Assembly: GCA_034419095.1 (NCBI GenBank) | Contig: DAOULQ010000196.1 | Coordinates: forward strand, 1 to 49,830 | From: UBA7937 sp034419095 | GTDB lineage: Bacteria > Chloroflexota > Anaerolineae > UBA7937 | Length of the DNA: 49,830 nucleotides | Direction of reading: 5' to 3' | In this document: positions 9,891 to 17,593 of the stretch, piece by piece | Position numbering within the stretch: position 1 is the first letter of the stretch | How the letters are laid out: each line of letters starts with the position of its first letter | Position numbers and translations under genes: made by a program | The notes under the pieces: model-generated | What the model was told of the DNA's origin: nothing | The model's input: the letters and a program-made list of their open reading frames with translations, nothing else | Database searches by the model: none

Positions 9891-10162
9891 GTTCGAAGCG
9901 AGGAATTTACGTCGTAAAACAAGGACATTTGCTAGCTCAGCGGTATGGCGCGGTCAGCGGCCTGCCGCCAACCCCAGCGGTCGCTCCGCCTTCGCCCGTC
10001 TCTGTCCATCTTCTTTCAGATCTTCACCGATGAGTAACGCTTTCAAGGGCGACACCCTCTGCCCTCCCTCTCATCCAATGTCAGAAGCGGCCTGCTGCGA
10101 TACTTCTCGCACCAGGGTCGCCATCCACATTCCTCTGAGGGAACGGCCGTTCGCAGTGAAGC

Positions 10163-10187
10163 AAAAAACCTCGCCATTTCGGCGAGG
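10163..10187 (-). terminator. Rho-independent terminator for the minus-strand XRE/ImmA unit
   Basis: Read on the minus strand, CCTCGCC and GGCGAGG form a perfect 7-bp stem (10169-10175 with 10181-10187) with a 5-base loop, followed immediately by six T residues (10163-10168). It lies about 170 bases beyond the stop of the ImmA-like gene and fits as its terminator. Confidence 0.75.
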
Positions 10188-10358
10188 CGACGGATCAGCG
10201 CATCCTCTAGGGCCGGCCTTCCTGGGGAGCCAAGGCGGGCCCGCCTTCGGGGGATATTCCCTATGACAGTGAATGCTTCCTTCCTGTAGCTGCGCCCTTG
10301 TTGACGATGTCGGCATGATGAATCGGCGCTCCAAGGCTTTTCTGCTCCACCTTCCCTA

Positions 10359-10820
10359 TCATGCTAGATCTCTTCCTAAGGACACGCTCTCGCATCGGGC
10401 CTGCATGAAGATCTCGGTGACCTGGAAGTGGTCGGCCATTTCCGTGAGGTCCATCCGTTGAGCGAGGCAAGCCCTCAGCTCGCCCTCGGGTACGAGGAGA
10501 TGGAAGGCGAACTCGCGAGCTTCCCTCTCCTGGGAGAGGGTTCGTTGAAGGTCGGTCCGGTTCAGGGAGAAGAGCTGGTTGCCAGCATGCAAGAAGTGAT
10601 GTCCCAAAGCATGGGCGATGAGCTCTCGGAAGTACCTGGTATTGGTGATGGAGTCCTTGACCCCGATGTGACGTCCAACGATGATCTCTTGAACCCTGCC
10701 CTTCAGGGGAAAACGGGTCAATTCCAGGTTCTCTCCATCCAAGATCGCGTCCAGGTCTACGGGGGTGGAGACTTTGTATCTATTTCGGATATGGGCAGCT
10801 CGTTGGGATGCCTGAGACAT
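10359..10820 (-). CDS. ImmA/IrrE-like protein with altered HExxH motif
   Basis: A 153-residue ImmA/IrrE-type protein. In active members a zinc peptidase cleaves a partner XRE repressor. The family frame is clear: RELIAHALGHHFLH near residue 86, then EREAREFAFHLLVP about 40 residues later. The normal HELGH is HALGH here, so the catalytic glutamate is replaced by alanine while both zinc-binding histidines and the downstream Glu remain. The Ala codon is GCT, two changes from a Glu codon, so a single sequencing error is unlikely. The protein may bind zinc and the partner without cleaving. It follows the XRE gene by 58 bases on the same strand and probably shares its promoter. Confidence 0.8.
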   Translation of the reverse strand: MSQASQRAAHIRNRYKVSTPVDLDAILDGENLELTRFPLKGRVQEIIVGRHIGVKDSITNTRYFRELIAHALGHHFLHAGNQLFSLNRTDLQRTLSQEREAREFAFHLLVPEGELRACLAQRMDLTEMADHFQVTEIFMQARCESVSLGRDLA

Positions 10821-10878
10821 GGGAGTGCTCGATTCCGCCCCTGTGGCGGGCCCATCTGGGCAGAAGATCCTATGCTCA

Positions 10879-11214
10879 TCAAGTAGATTCGCTCCGCTTG
10901 GACATGACGAACTCGATGTAGTCGAAGACGGACTTCCTCTCCTCCGGGGTCATCCCCTCGAGGTAGCGCATCATGACCAGCAGGCTAGGCTCTGACTTGG
11001 GGAAGGAGCCCACGATGATCTCCTCCACCGGGACCCCCAGGGTATGGGCGATGGAGAGGGCCACGTGCATATAGACGTTTTCCTTCTGGTCTGTCTCGAT
11101 CTTGGAGATGAGGCTACGGTCCACCTGGGCCCTGGCGGCCAGCTCATCCTGGGTCCAGCCGTGGACGTCCTGTCTGAGATACCGGAGCTTTGAACCGTCG
11201 ATCTCGTATTTCAT
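10879..11214 (-). CDS. XRE-family transcriptional regulator
   Basis: A 111-residue helix-turn-helix protein. Residues ~8-65 form a cro/C1-type HTH: KLRYLRQD, WTQDELAARAQVDRSLISKI, then ALSIAHTLGVPVEEII. The C-terminal half (EERKSVFDYIEFV) is likely a dimerisation helix. The start MKYEID at 11214 is preferred over the longer open frame because the -10 box of the promoter sits at 11230-11235, which excludes upstream starts. With the ImmA-like gene downstream it forms the common repressor/anti-repressor pair of mobile elements. It may control the divergent promoter at 11311-11339 and its own. Confidence 0.85.
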   Translation of the reverse strand: MKYEIDGSKLRYLRQDVHGWTQDELAARAQVDRSLISKIETDQKENVYMHVALSIAHTLGVPVEEIIVGSFPKSEPSLLVMMRYLEGMTPEERKSVFDYIEFVMSKRSEST

Positions 11215-11229
11215 CTCTTGCGCAATGAA

Positions 11230-11258
11230 AGGATACCACACTTTGTGCCGCTTGTCAA
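11230..11258 (-). promoter_or_regulatory. Promoter of the XRE/ImmA-like pair
   Basis: On the minus strand TTGACA (11253-11258), 17-base spacer, TATCCT (11230-11235). The predicted start is about 11223, leaving roughly nine leader bases before the ATG at 11214, with no clear ribosome site. A nearly leaderless mRNA is likely. Confidence 0.7.
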
Positions 11259-11310
11259 CATCGCCGTTTAGGCGCATGAAGAACAAGCAAACGTTTAAGG
11301 TAAGAAGGGC

Positions 11311-11339
11311 TTGCCAGATTAGCACAGTCGTGCTATCAT
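11311..11339 (+). promoter_or_regulatory. Divergent promoter with palindromic operator
   Basis: TTGCCA (11311-11316), 17-base spacer, TATCAT (11334-11339). The palindrome AGCAC-AGTC-GTGCT (11321-11334) fills the spacer and touches the -10 box, an ideal repression site. Candidate binders are the LexA-like protein encoded just downstream and the divergent XRE protein. Confidence 0.6.
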
Positions 11340-11361
11340 TGTGATGTGCGTCCACAACACC

Positions 11362-11562
11362 ATGGACAGAAAAGACGAGATATTTCAATTCATATGTGAG
11401 TTCCGAAACGTGAAGGGGTACGCGCCGAGTCTGAGGGAGATCGTGGCTGGCACCTCGGTGGCCTCCACGTGGACCGTCCACCGATATCTGGTTGAGGGGA
11501 CAGAGAACGGGCGCACTGTGAGTGGTGTCCCCGAAGTATGTCAGCTGCAGTTGGACCTATGA
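11362..11562 (+). CDS. LexA-like DNA-binding domain protein lacking the peptidase domain
   Basis: A 66-residue protein whose first ~45 residues match the winged-helix headpiece of LexA: DEIFQFICEF, then GYAPSLREI, then TWTVHRYL. LexA continues with a linker and a self-cleaving S24 serine peptidase. Here the frame ends after about 20 unrelated residues. Either the gene has lost its 3' end or it is a deliberately short repressor that cannot be cleaved by RecA. The ATG at 11362 sits about 17 bases after the predicted transcript start, without a good ribosome site. The palindrome in its promoter suggests autoregulation. It converges on the nuclease gene that ends at 11593. Confidence 0.55.
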   Translation: MDRKDEIFQFICEFRNVKGYAPSLREIVAGTSVASTWTVHRYLVEGTENGRTVSGVPEVCQLQLDL

Positions 11563-11592
11563 CTGCGATGGACGGCCAATGTTCTGTGGTTG

Positions 11593-12528
11593 CTAGAAGT
11601 ACTTGGCCTTGACTTCCTCCAAACCTGGGAAGAGGAACACCCTTTCGAGTATCTCAACCACTTCTTGTGTAGTAATTCGGTGGCATCTCCCCTGGGCTGA
11701 TGTGGGCAATAACTCATCGAAGAGAGGGAAAGCTCCCCGTTCAATTGACGTGGAGGTCCAGGCAAAGGACGGATTGCGCTCGTGATGAATCAAGAGAAAG
11801 TGCCCTCCTCGTTCCAAGGCGAAGATCAAGATCCTGTAGGCCTGATAGAGGGTGACAAAGGGACAGATGGAGTTTGCTTCTAGAGCGTGCGTGACTAGGC
11901 CATGCTTCTGCATGAGCAGCCAGTAGGTACGACCGACGGCATGGAGATAGCAGAGAGCAAAGTCGTCTGCCGGGTTGCGACCATCACAATCACCGCTCTC
12001 AAAGACGGAGCACCCTCCGAAGCCGTTTTCGGTGAATTTGAACTCGGCACAGACCGTATCCCCTTGATCGGTCTGTAGGTAGAGATCTACAGAAGTCGGT
12101 TGTCCTCGACCCTCGTTGAAGATCGACCTATCTTCTTCCTCCAATTTGGCATCCATTACATGCCCGGATAGGGGAATCCCTGCTGACTCGAGCATGGCAT
12201 CGAATACGTCCCAGCGGCTCGCCAGCAGAACAGGACCTATCAAGTTGAACAGTAGTGCCTGAGAGCTCAGTCCATGCCGTATCCAGCGATGAAGGGGGAA
12301 GGGATGTCCTGCGGCTCGACGCTCTGCCATGATTGTCCTGATCATGGCAACCACTTCCGGGTCGATGATGTTCAGGGGCCATCTTTGCTTGCCACCGGCC
12401 AGAATGTAGGGAGCGGTGGACCTGACCGGTAGTTCCTTCTCAGCAAAGTAGCCCGCGACTTGAGCCCTCAACTGTGGTAGCCAATCAGATCGTCTCGGCG
12501 CTATCTTCTCTTCGGATTGGTTGGGCAT
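11593..12528 (-). CDS. PGN_0703-type putative restriction endonuclease (PD-(D/E)xK fold)
   Basis: A 311-residue protein resembling the PGN_0703 family of putative restriction endonucleases. The nuclease core is visible: SVDLYLQTDQGD followed by VCAEFKFTENGFGG, with the Asp and the Glu-x-Lys expected for a PD-(D/E)xK site about 15 residues apart. Further on, HAVGRTYWLLMQKHGL and PFVTLYQAYRIL are typical of the family core. The start MPNQSEE at 12528 is preferred to the longer frame because an extended -10 sequence lies upstream at 12571-12580. No methyltransferase is adjacent; it stands alone between the LexA-like gene and the first copy of the repeated leader. Its target is unknown. Confidence 0.7.
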   Translation of the reverse strand: MPNQSEEKIAPRRSDWLPQLRAQVAGYFAEKELPVRSTAPYILAGGKQRWPLNIIDPEVVAMIRTIMAERRAAGHPFPLHRWIRHGLSSQALLFNLIGPVLLASRWDVFDAMLESAGIPLSGHVMDAKLEEEDRSIFNEGRGQPTSVDLYLQTDQGDTVCAEFKFTENGFGGCSVFESGDCDGRNPADDFALCYLHAVGRTYWLLMQKHGLVTHALEANSICPFVTLYQAYRILIFALERGGHFLLIHHERNPSFAWTSTSIERGAFPLFDELLPTSAQGRCHRITTQEVVEILERVFLFPGLEEVKAKYF

Positions 12529-12570
12529 CGTCCATCTACTCTCCGATGATCGATACGCAAGGCCATTCCC

Positions 12571-12580
12571 AGTATAGCAT
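12571..12580 (-). promoter_or_regulatory. Extended -10 element upstream of the PGN_0703-type gene
   Basis: On the minus strand ATGC-TATACT, a TGn-extended -10 box, lies about 45 bases before the chosen ATG at 12528. No convincing -35 box is seen, as is common for extended -10 promoters. Confidence 0.4.
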
Positions 12581-12762
12581 GTCTCGCTTAAGGTCGGAAG
12601 GGCCAAGACATGGGCCCTTGGGTATCCATGTCTGGCTGGCAAGGAGGTCTAGCGATTCATGCGAGAACCGGACGCAGTGGGCAACGAGTAGGCTGGGGGT
12701 GGCGCTTCCGCCCTACAGCCCGGTTTTGTGCTAATCTTGACATCGCTTGAAGGCCAGACCAC

Positions 12763-12952
12763 AATGGTTGCGAAAGGAAGAATAGAAAAAGCTTCGTGGT
12801 TTGCACCCGAACCATTGAGGCTGAGGCCAGGGTTGCAACAGCAAATACCCTGGCAATCATAGCGGATGACAGAGGCTCGTCTGTTCGAACTGGCAGGCGA
12901 GCCCGTTGCGTTGACAGCGAAGGGCGGGGGGATCCCCGGTGTGGTCGTGGGG
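12763..12952 (+). ncRNA. Candidate structured RNA/leader element, copy A
   Basis: A ~190-base non-coding sequence homologous to the element at 23515-23698. Arms kept in both copies are AATGGTT (12763-12769) with AACCATT (12810-12816); GTG and CAC around a 5-base loop inside that helix; GGCTCG (12874-12879) with CGAGCC (12898-12903); and CCCC (12934-12937) with GGGG (12949-12952). Copy A also has CCAGGGT with ACCCTGG at 12827-12852. The two copies differ by indels of two and four bases, which argues against coding. It lies upstream of the promoter at 13127-13155 that serves the Mre11-HerA operon. It matches no RNA family I can name. Confidence 0.5.
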
Positions 12953-13126
12953 TAGCATGCGGCGAAGCCGGAGTAGGAAGGAAAGGCAAGAGGAGATCGC
13001 CGAGGGAGGGTGCAATCCTCTTGACTTGTTGGCTGTCAGCGGGCCGCCGCTGAGCAAGCGAGAGCCCCGTTCTAACGTAGAGGTTGGCGTTGTCGAACAG
13101 CTAGAGCAGAAAGTACGTAGATGCTA

Positions 13127-13155
13127 TTGTCAATTGTGGTGGAGTATGGTAAACT
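13127..13155 (+). promoter_or_regulatory. Promoter of the HTH-Mre11-HerA operon
   Basis: TTGTCA (13127-13132), 17-base spacer, TAAACT (13150-13155). Transcription would start near 13162, about 58 bases before the ATG at 13220. Confidence 0.6.
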
Positions 13156-13219
13156 GAGCCTAAATGTGCAAGCTTCTGTCCCAACCATGAGGTCAATCGC
13201 CTAAGGGGGAGAATTCTCT

Positions 13220-13420
13220 ATGGACGACACTCAGCTCCTCAATGCACGGCAAGTGGCTAACTATCTTCAACTCAGCGTGCTCACGATATATGATTGGGCC
13301 CAGAAGGGAAAACTACCCGCAATCAAGGTCGGAAGGAACTGGAGGTTCCGTCGCTCCGACCTACAGGCTTGGCTGGACAGGAATAGTCACGGCCCTGCCG
13401 CTTCGTGTCGCAAAGATTAG
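13220..13420 (+). CDS. Excisionase-type helix-turn-helix protein
   Basis: A 66-residue single-domain protein of the MerR-like excisionase (helix-turn-helix_17) group. The pattern is textbook: LLNARQVANYLQLS, then TIYDWAQKGKLPAIKVG, then WRFRRSDLQAWLD. A GGGGGAG ribosome site lies nine bases upstream. Such proteins act as recombination directionality factors or small regulators. It is the first gene after the operon promoter and 201 bases ahead of mre11, so it could regulate the DNA-repair operon or help excise the element, although the recombinase is 4 kb away. Confidence 0.85.
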   Translation: MDDTQLLNARQVANYLQLSVLTIYDWAQKGKLPAIKVGRNWRFRRSDLQAWLDRNSHGPAASCRKD

Positions 13421-13621
13421 GAGCGCGGGGTGCAGTGACCGTGAACTGGGCAATGCGGATTGAACGAGACGAGGTGGCTGCATCAATACGGCGGTTCCGA
13501 TACGACTCAGGGTCCGTACTAGCGTGGTCAGTTGTCACATGGCTCGTTCCCAACGTGGAGACTGGCCCAACCCTCGTTGAGAAATCAAAGCGGTGAAAAA
13601 AGCGGACTGGAGAGGGAAGTT

Positions 13622-14881
13622 GTGCGCTGCGAATTCCTGCACATCTCTGATACACATTTAGGCTACCAGCAGTACGGCCACCCTGAGCGATTCAACGACT
13701 TTGGCCGGGCTTTCCTATCGGTGGTTGACTATGCTGTCCAGAACCAGGTAGATTTCGTGGTGATCAGCGGCGACTTTTTTCACAAGTCGGCCATTGACCC
13801 GGCCACGCTGCTCCAGGCGGTGAATGGACTAGATAGACTGGAGCAGGCTGGTATTGCGGTTGTGGCGGTGGCTGGCAATCACGATCGTGCGCGCTACCGT
13901 GATCGCTTCTCCTGGCTCGACTACCTGGCCGAGCGGGGACACCTAGCCCTGTTGAGCCCCAGCTTCGAGGAGACCGGGATGCGACTGCTCCCCTGGGATG
14001 GGAATCAAGGAGCCTACGTGAACATTAGGGGCACACTGATCTACGGTGTTCCCTATCTGGGGGCGTCCATCCGCCCGGTACTGGCGGACTTGCCCAGAGC
14101 GTTAGCCGATCAGGACGAGGACGAGGTCGAGTTCACGGTGCTGATGGGGCACTTCGGTCTAGAGGGCGAGATGCCCGGAGTCCTAGGCGGGCTGTTACAA
14201 AATGAAATCGCGCCGCTGAGGGATTGCGTGGATTATCTGGCCTTAGGCCACTGGCACAAGCCCTTCGAGCGCGAGGGATGGATCTACAACCCTGGCTCCT
14301 TGGAAACCTGCGCCATGGATGAGTGTCGTTGGCAGGGTGGATTCTACCACGTGACCGTAGACTGTGAGTCCGACCCCAAGCATACGGCCAGGCACATCGA
14401 AAGCGACCGGCGACCTTTTCACCGCTTGCTGCTCGCTGTGGACGAGTACACGACGCCGCAAGCCCTCTACGATGGCCTGCGGGCACGGCTGGAGGCAGAG
14501 GAACCAATGATGAGATCGGGCGATCTGGCTCCCGTCGTTGAGGTCAGCCTGGAAGGCGTATTGCCCTTTGACCGCAGAACACTGGACATGGACTACGTGG
14601 AGGGGCTGATTCACGAGATTGTCTGCCCTCTGATAGCTCGTTTGAAGAACAACACCCGGCCAAGCGAGTTCGATATTCCTGTTGAAGAACGTCTCACCCG
14701 AACCGAGCTGGAGCACAGGGTCCTACGTGACTTGATCCTGCGGGACAGTCGCTATCGCGACCGGGCCGAGTCCTGGGCCAGCCTTATGACCGACGTCAAG
14801 ACAATCGTGCTAGCGGACAGTCCGCCAGAGGCCATTGTAAGAACGATGCGCCAGCGCATTGTGGAAGCTAGCGAAGATTAG
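13622..14881 (+). CDS. mre11: Mre11/SbcD-family DNA double-strand-break nuclease
   Basis: A 419-residue calcineurin-like phosphoesterase that forms the nuclease subunit of the Mre11-Rad50 complex, which trims DNA ends. All metal-binding motifs are present in order: HISDTHLGY, ISGDFFHKS, VAGNHDRAR, MGHFGLEG and LGHWHKP. The C-terminal part contains the capping and Rad50-binding regions. The GTG at 13622 is chosen because the motif-I strand (RCEFLHISDTHLG) starts there and AGAGGG lies about 5 bases upstream; the longer frame from 13532 adds 30 residues unlike the family. It is followed three bases later by rad50. The order Mre11-Rad50-NurA...HerA mirrors the archaeal resection operon. Confidence 0.95.
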   Translation: MRCEFLHISDTHLGYQQYGHPERFNDFGRAFLSVVDYAVQNQVDFVVISGDFFHKSAIDPATLLQAVNGLDRLEQAGIAVVAVAGNHDRARYRDRFSWLDYLAERGHLALLSPSFEETGMRLLPWDGNQGAYVNIRGTLIYGVPYLGASIRPVLADLPRALADQDEDEVEFTVLMGHFGLEGEMPGVLGGLLQNEIAPLRDCVDYLALGHWHKPFEREGWIYNPGSLETCAMDECRWQGGFYHVTVDCESDPKHTARHIESDRRPFHRLLLAVDEYTTPQALYDGLRARLEAEEPMMRSGDLAPVVEVSLEGVLPFDRRTLDMDYVEGLIHEIVCPLIARLKNNTRPSEFDIPVEERLTRTELEHRVLRDLILRDSRYRDRAESWASLMTDVKTIVLADSPPEAIVRTMRQRIVEASED

Positions 14882-14884
14882 GCG

Positions 14885-17593
14885 ATGTGGATCACTCAGG
14901 TCGAACTCAAGAACATCAAGAGCCACGCTGCCGCTGAGCCCATCCGGTTCGCGCCGGGCGTCAATGCCATTACCGGGCCCACAGGCGCCGGTAAGTCCAC
15001 CATCTTGGAGGCCATCGGTTTCGCTCTCTTCGATGCACTGCCATATAAGCAGAAACAGTTCTTGCGGGAAGGAGAGAAGCGAGGCGATATTGCTATCAGC
15101 TTCGTAGACGCCTTGGATGAGCGAGAATACCAGGTCGTCAGATCGGTGGGCGGTGGCACACCCTATGTTTACGATCCCGAGGTCAAACGCAAAATAGCCA
15201 CTGGCAAGCAGGATGTGATGGATTGGCTCAAAGAACACCTAGGGGTAGAACCTACGGCAGATCTGCGCGCTCTCTTCACCGACTCCGTGGGCGTGCCCCA
15301 GGGCCTGCTAACAGCCCCCTTCTTGGAGAATCGGAAGGCACGCAAGGCCAAGTTCGATCCGCTATTGCAGGTGGACGACTACGAGTTGGCGTGGGAGAAG
15401 CTGCGGGAGACTGGCAGCTATCTGCGTGAGCAATTGGCGGTTCAAGAACAGCATGTTGCCGAACTTCGTGCCGAACTGAAACGCCTGCCCCGGCTTGAGG
15501 AAGAAGCCGGAACACTACGGGACAAGATCGCTGCCGAGGATAAGAGACTGGACGCGATTGTGGCGCAGCTAAAGCAAGTGGTCGCTGAGAAACAAGCCCT
15601 GGATACGGTTCGGGTCCGAATTGAGGAACTGACCCACCAGTTGGAGGACCTGACCCGTCGCCTGGAAGGGCTGGACCGCCAGTTGTTGGATGCCGAAGCA
15701 GCGGTGCGGGAAGCCCGGGAAGCTCAGCGAAATGTCCAGGACACGGAAAGCGGGTATCGCACCTACGAGGCTGCCCAGGCTAAGCTGGTCGAGCTCGAGG
15801 ACCAACGTCAGGAACGAGATAGGTTGAAAAACCAACAGACCAATGCAGAACGGGAACTAGCCCTAGTTGAGCAACGGATCCATCGGCTGGAGGAAACACT
15901 GGATACTATCACCCAAGCTCAGAAGCGTATGACAGAACTGGAGTCGCTGGCGGCCGAGCAAGGGGAACTCGAAGCTGATTTGAAAGATGCTGAGCGAGAT
16001 GCTGAGCGGTGGGAGGAAACTCGGCAGCGAGTAGACGAAGAGCAAAGGAAACTGGAGAAGCTTGAATCGGAGTTGCGACGGGTACAGGGAGAACTGAAGA
16101 TCCTCGATGGTCTCGAAGATGAGATAGGGAAGCTGGATAAACAGTGTCGTGGGCTAGAGGAAGAAGCAGCCATCCTTAAAGCGAACCACCACCAGATCAA
16201 AGATCAACGCCGACAGTTGAAAGAACGGCTTGCTCTGCTGGAACAGACGGAAACAGCCGAGTGTCCCGTTTGCCGCCGGACGCTGGAAGCCCACCAGGCT
16301 GAGGATCTGAGCGAGCACTATCGGGCTGAACTGAGCGCACTAGACAAGCAAGCGAAAGGGATTCGGCGCCGACTGCGGGAAAACGAGAAAGAACTGAAGA
16401 CAGCCCAAGAGAGATTAGCCGAGCTACGGGGCCAGGCCCGGTCTCTGGCGCATCCAGGCCGGGAAGCTGAACTGGTCGAGGAGATCGAAGCCCAGGAGGG
16501 TGTGGTGAGGAAATGGCAAGAGGAAGAGGCTGCCCTGGCTGGGGCTTACGGCCAGGCCAGCAACCTGAGAGAGCAACTCAAGGAACTCGGAGACCCTCTA
16601 GGCGAATACGGCCGCCTGAAGATTGAAGCCAACAAGCGATCTGAAATTGAAACTGGGCTGGCACAAGCCCATGAAGATCGGGCGCTCCAAGAGGAGGCAA
16701 AGTCAGAGATAGAGGAGAAACTGCAAGCACACCTCAATCTGGACACCGAGATCACCGAACAGCGGGAAGCGATGGCAGCGAACCAGACCGACCACCGCCG
16801 CTATCTGGAACACCTGAAGATTGCTCAAGCTTTGCCTCAACTATCCACCAAGCTGGAGACACTGCAAACCGAGAAGGGCGTCGTCGAGACTCAGCAAGAG
16901 CAAGTCGGATCAGACTTGACCCACGCTAAAGCTGACTACGATGAACACAAGCATCAGCAGTTGATGGAAGAGCATCAAGCACTAACTCGCGAGCAAGGAG
17001 CACTGAACGAGCGACTGAGTCTGCAGCGGGAACGCCTGCGCGAGATCGAATCTGAGATCGCAGCTCTTCAGCAATTGCAGGTCGAGTTGAAGGAGGTCGA
17101 ACGGGAACGGGATCTGTTGAACGAGCTATCCGAGTCGCTCGATTTCATCCGCAAGACCATCCGTGAAGCGGGTCCCTATGTCACGCGTGTTCTGGTGCAG
17201 ACCATCTCGGCCGAGGCCGATCGTATCTTCGGCGACATCATGAACGACCACACCATGCGCCTGCTTTGGGGCGAGGACTACGCCATCGCCATTGAGCAAC
17301 GGGGCAACGAGCGGGATTTCTCCCAGCTCTCCGGCGGCGAGAAGATGGCTGCTGCTTTGGCCGTGCGGCTGGCCCTGTTGCGCGAGATGTCGGACATCCG
17401 CGTAGCCTTTTTCGATGAACCCACTGCCCATCTGGATGACGAGCGTCGCGATAACCTGGCCACGCAAATCACACAGATCAAGGGCTTCCACCAACTTTTC
17501 GTCATTAGTCACGACGATACCTTTGAACGGGAAACGCACCACGCGGTGCGGGTGACCAAGGAGAACGGAGTCAGTCGGGTGGAGGTGGGCTGA
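14885..17593 (+). CDS. rad50: Rad50/SbcC-family SMC-like ATPase
   Basis: A 902-residue ATPase partner of Mre11. The N-terminal Walker A box is GPTGAGKST (residues 31-39). Two long heptad-rich coiled coils flank the zinc hook CPVC (Cys460 and Cys463), through which two molecules join. The C-terminal lobe carries the ABC signature QLSGGEKM (about residue 815) and Walker B FFDEPTAHLD (about residue 845). ATP binding opens and closes the nuclease and tethers DNA ends. Its stop overlaps the nurA start by one base (TGATG), so expression is coupled. The length is typical and no defect is seen. Confidence 0.95.
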   Translation: MWITQVELKNIKSHAAAEPIRFAPGVNAITGPTGAGKSTILEAIGFALFDALPYKQKQFLREGEKRGDIAISFVDALDEREYQVVRSVGGGTPYVYDPEVKRKIATGKQDVMDWLKEHLGVEPTADLRALFTDSVGVPQGLLTAPFLENRKARKAKFDPLLQVDDYELAWEKLRETGSYLREQLAVQEQHVAELRAELKRLPRLEEEAGTLRDKIAAEDKRLDAIVAQLKQVVAEKQALDTVRVRIEELTHQLEDLTRRLEGLDRQLLDAEAAVREAREAQRNVQDTESGYRTYEAAQAKLVELEDQRQERDRLKNQQTNAERELALVEQRIHRLEETLDTITQAQKRMTELESLAAEQGELEADLKDAERDAERWEETRQRVDEEQRKLEKLESELRRVQGELKILDGLEDEIGKLDKQCRGLEEEAAILKANHHQIKDQRRQLKERLALLEQTETAECPVCRRTLEAHQAEDLSEHYRAELSALDKQAKGIRRRLRENEKELKTAQERLAELRGQARSLAHPGREAELVEEIEAQEGVVRKWQEEEAALAGAYGQASNLREQLKELGDPLGEYGRLKIEANKRSEIETGLAQAHEDRALQEEAKSEIEEKLQAHLNLDTEITEQREAMAANQTDHRRYLEHLKIAQALPQLSTKLETLQTEKGVVETQQEQVGSDLTHAKADYDEHKHQQLMEEHQALTREQGALNERLSLQRERLREIESEIAALQQLQVELKEVERERDLLNELSESLDFIRKTIREAGPYVTRVLVQTISAEADRIFGDIMNDHTMRLLWGEDYAIAIEQRGNERDFSQLSGGEKMAAALAVRLALLREMSDIRVAFFDEPTAHLDDERRDNLATQITQIKGFHQLFVISHDDTFERETHHAVRVTKENGVSRVEVG

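Noticed and set aside
9931..10010. A tRNA-like D-arm string (TAGCTCAGCGGTA)
   Set aside because: No matching acceptor stem, anticodon arm or T-arm consensus can be folded around it.
10071..10334. Minus-strand open frame of 87 codons
   Set aside because: It runs straight through the strong terminator at 10163-10187 and has no protein character.
12657..12989. Minus-strand frame through copy A of the repeated element
   Set aside because: Copy B has indels of two and four bases relative to it, so the reading frame is not conserved.
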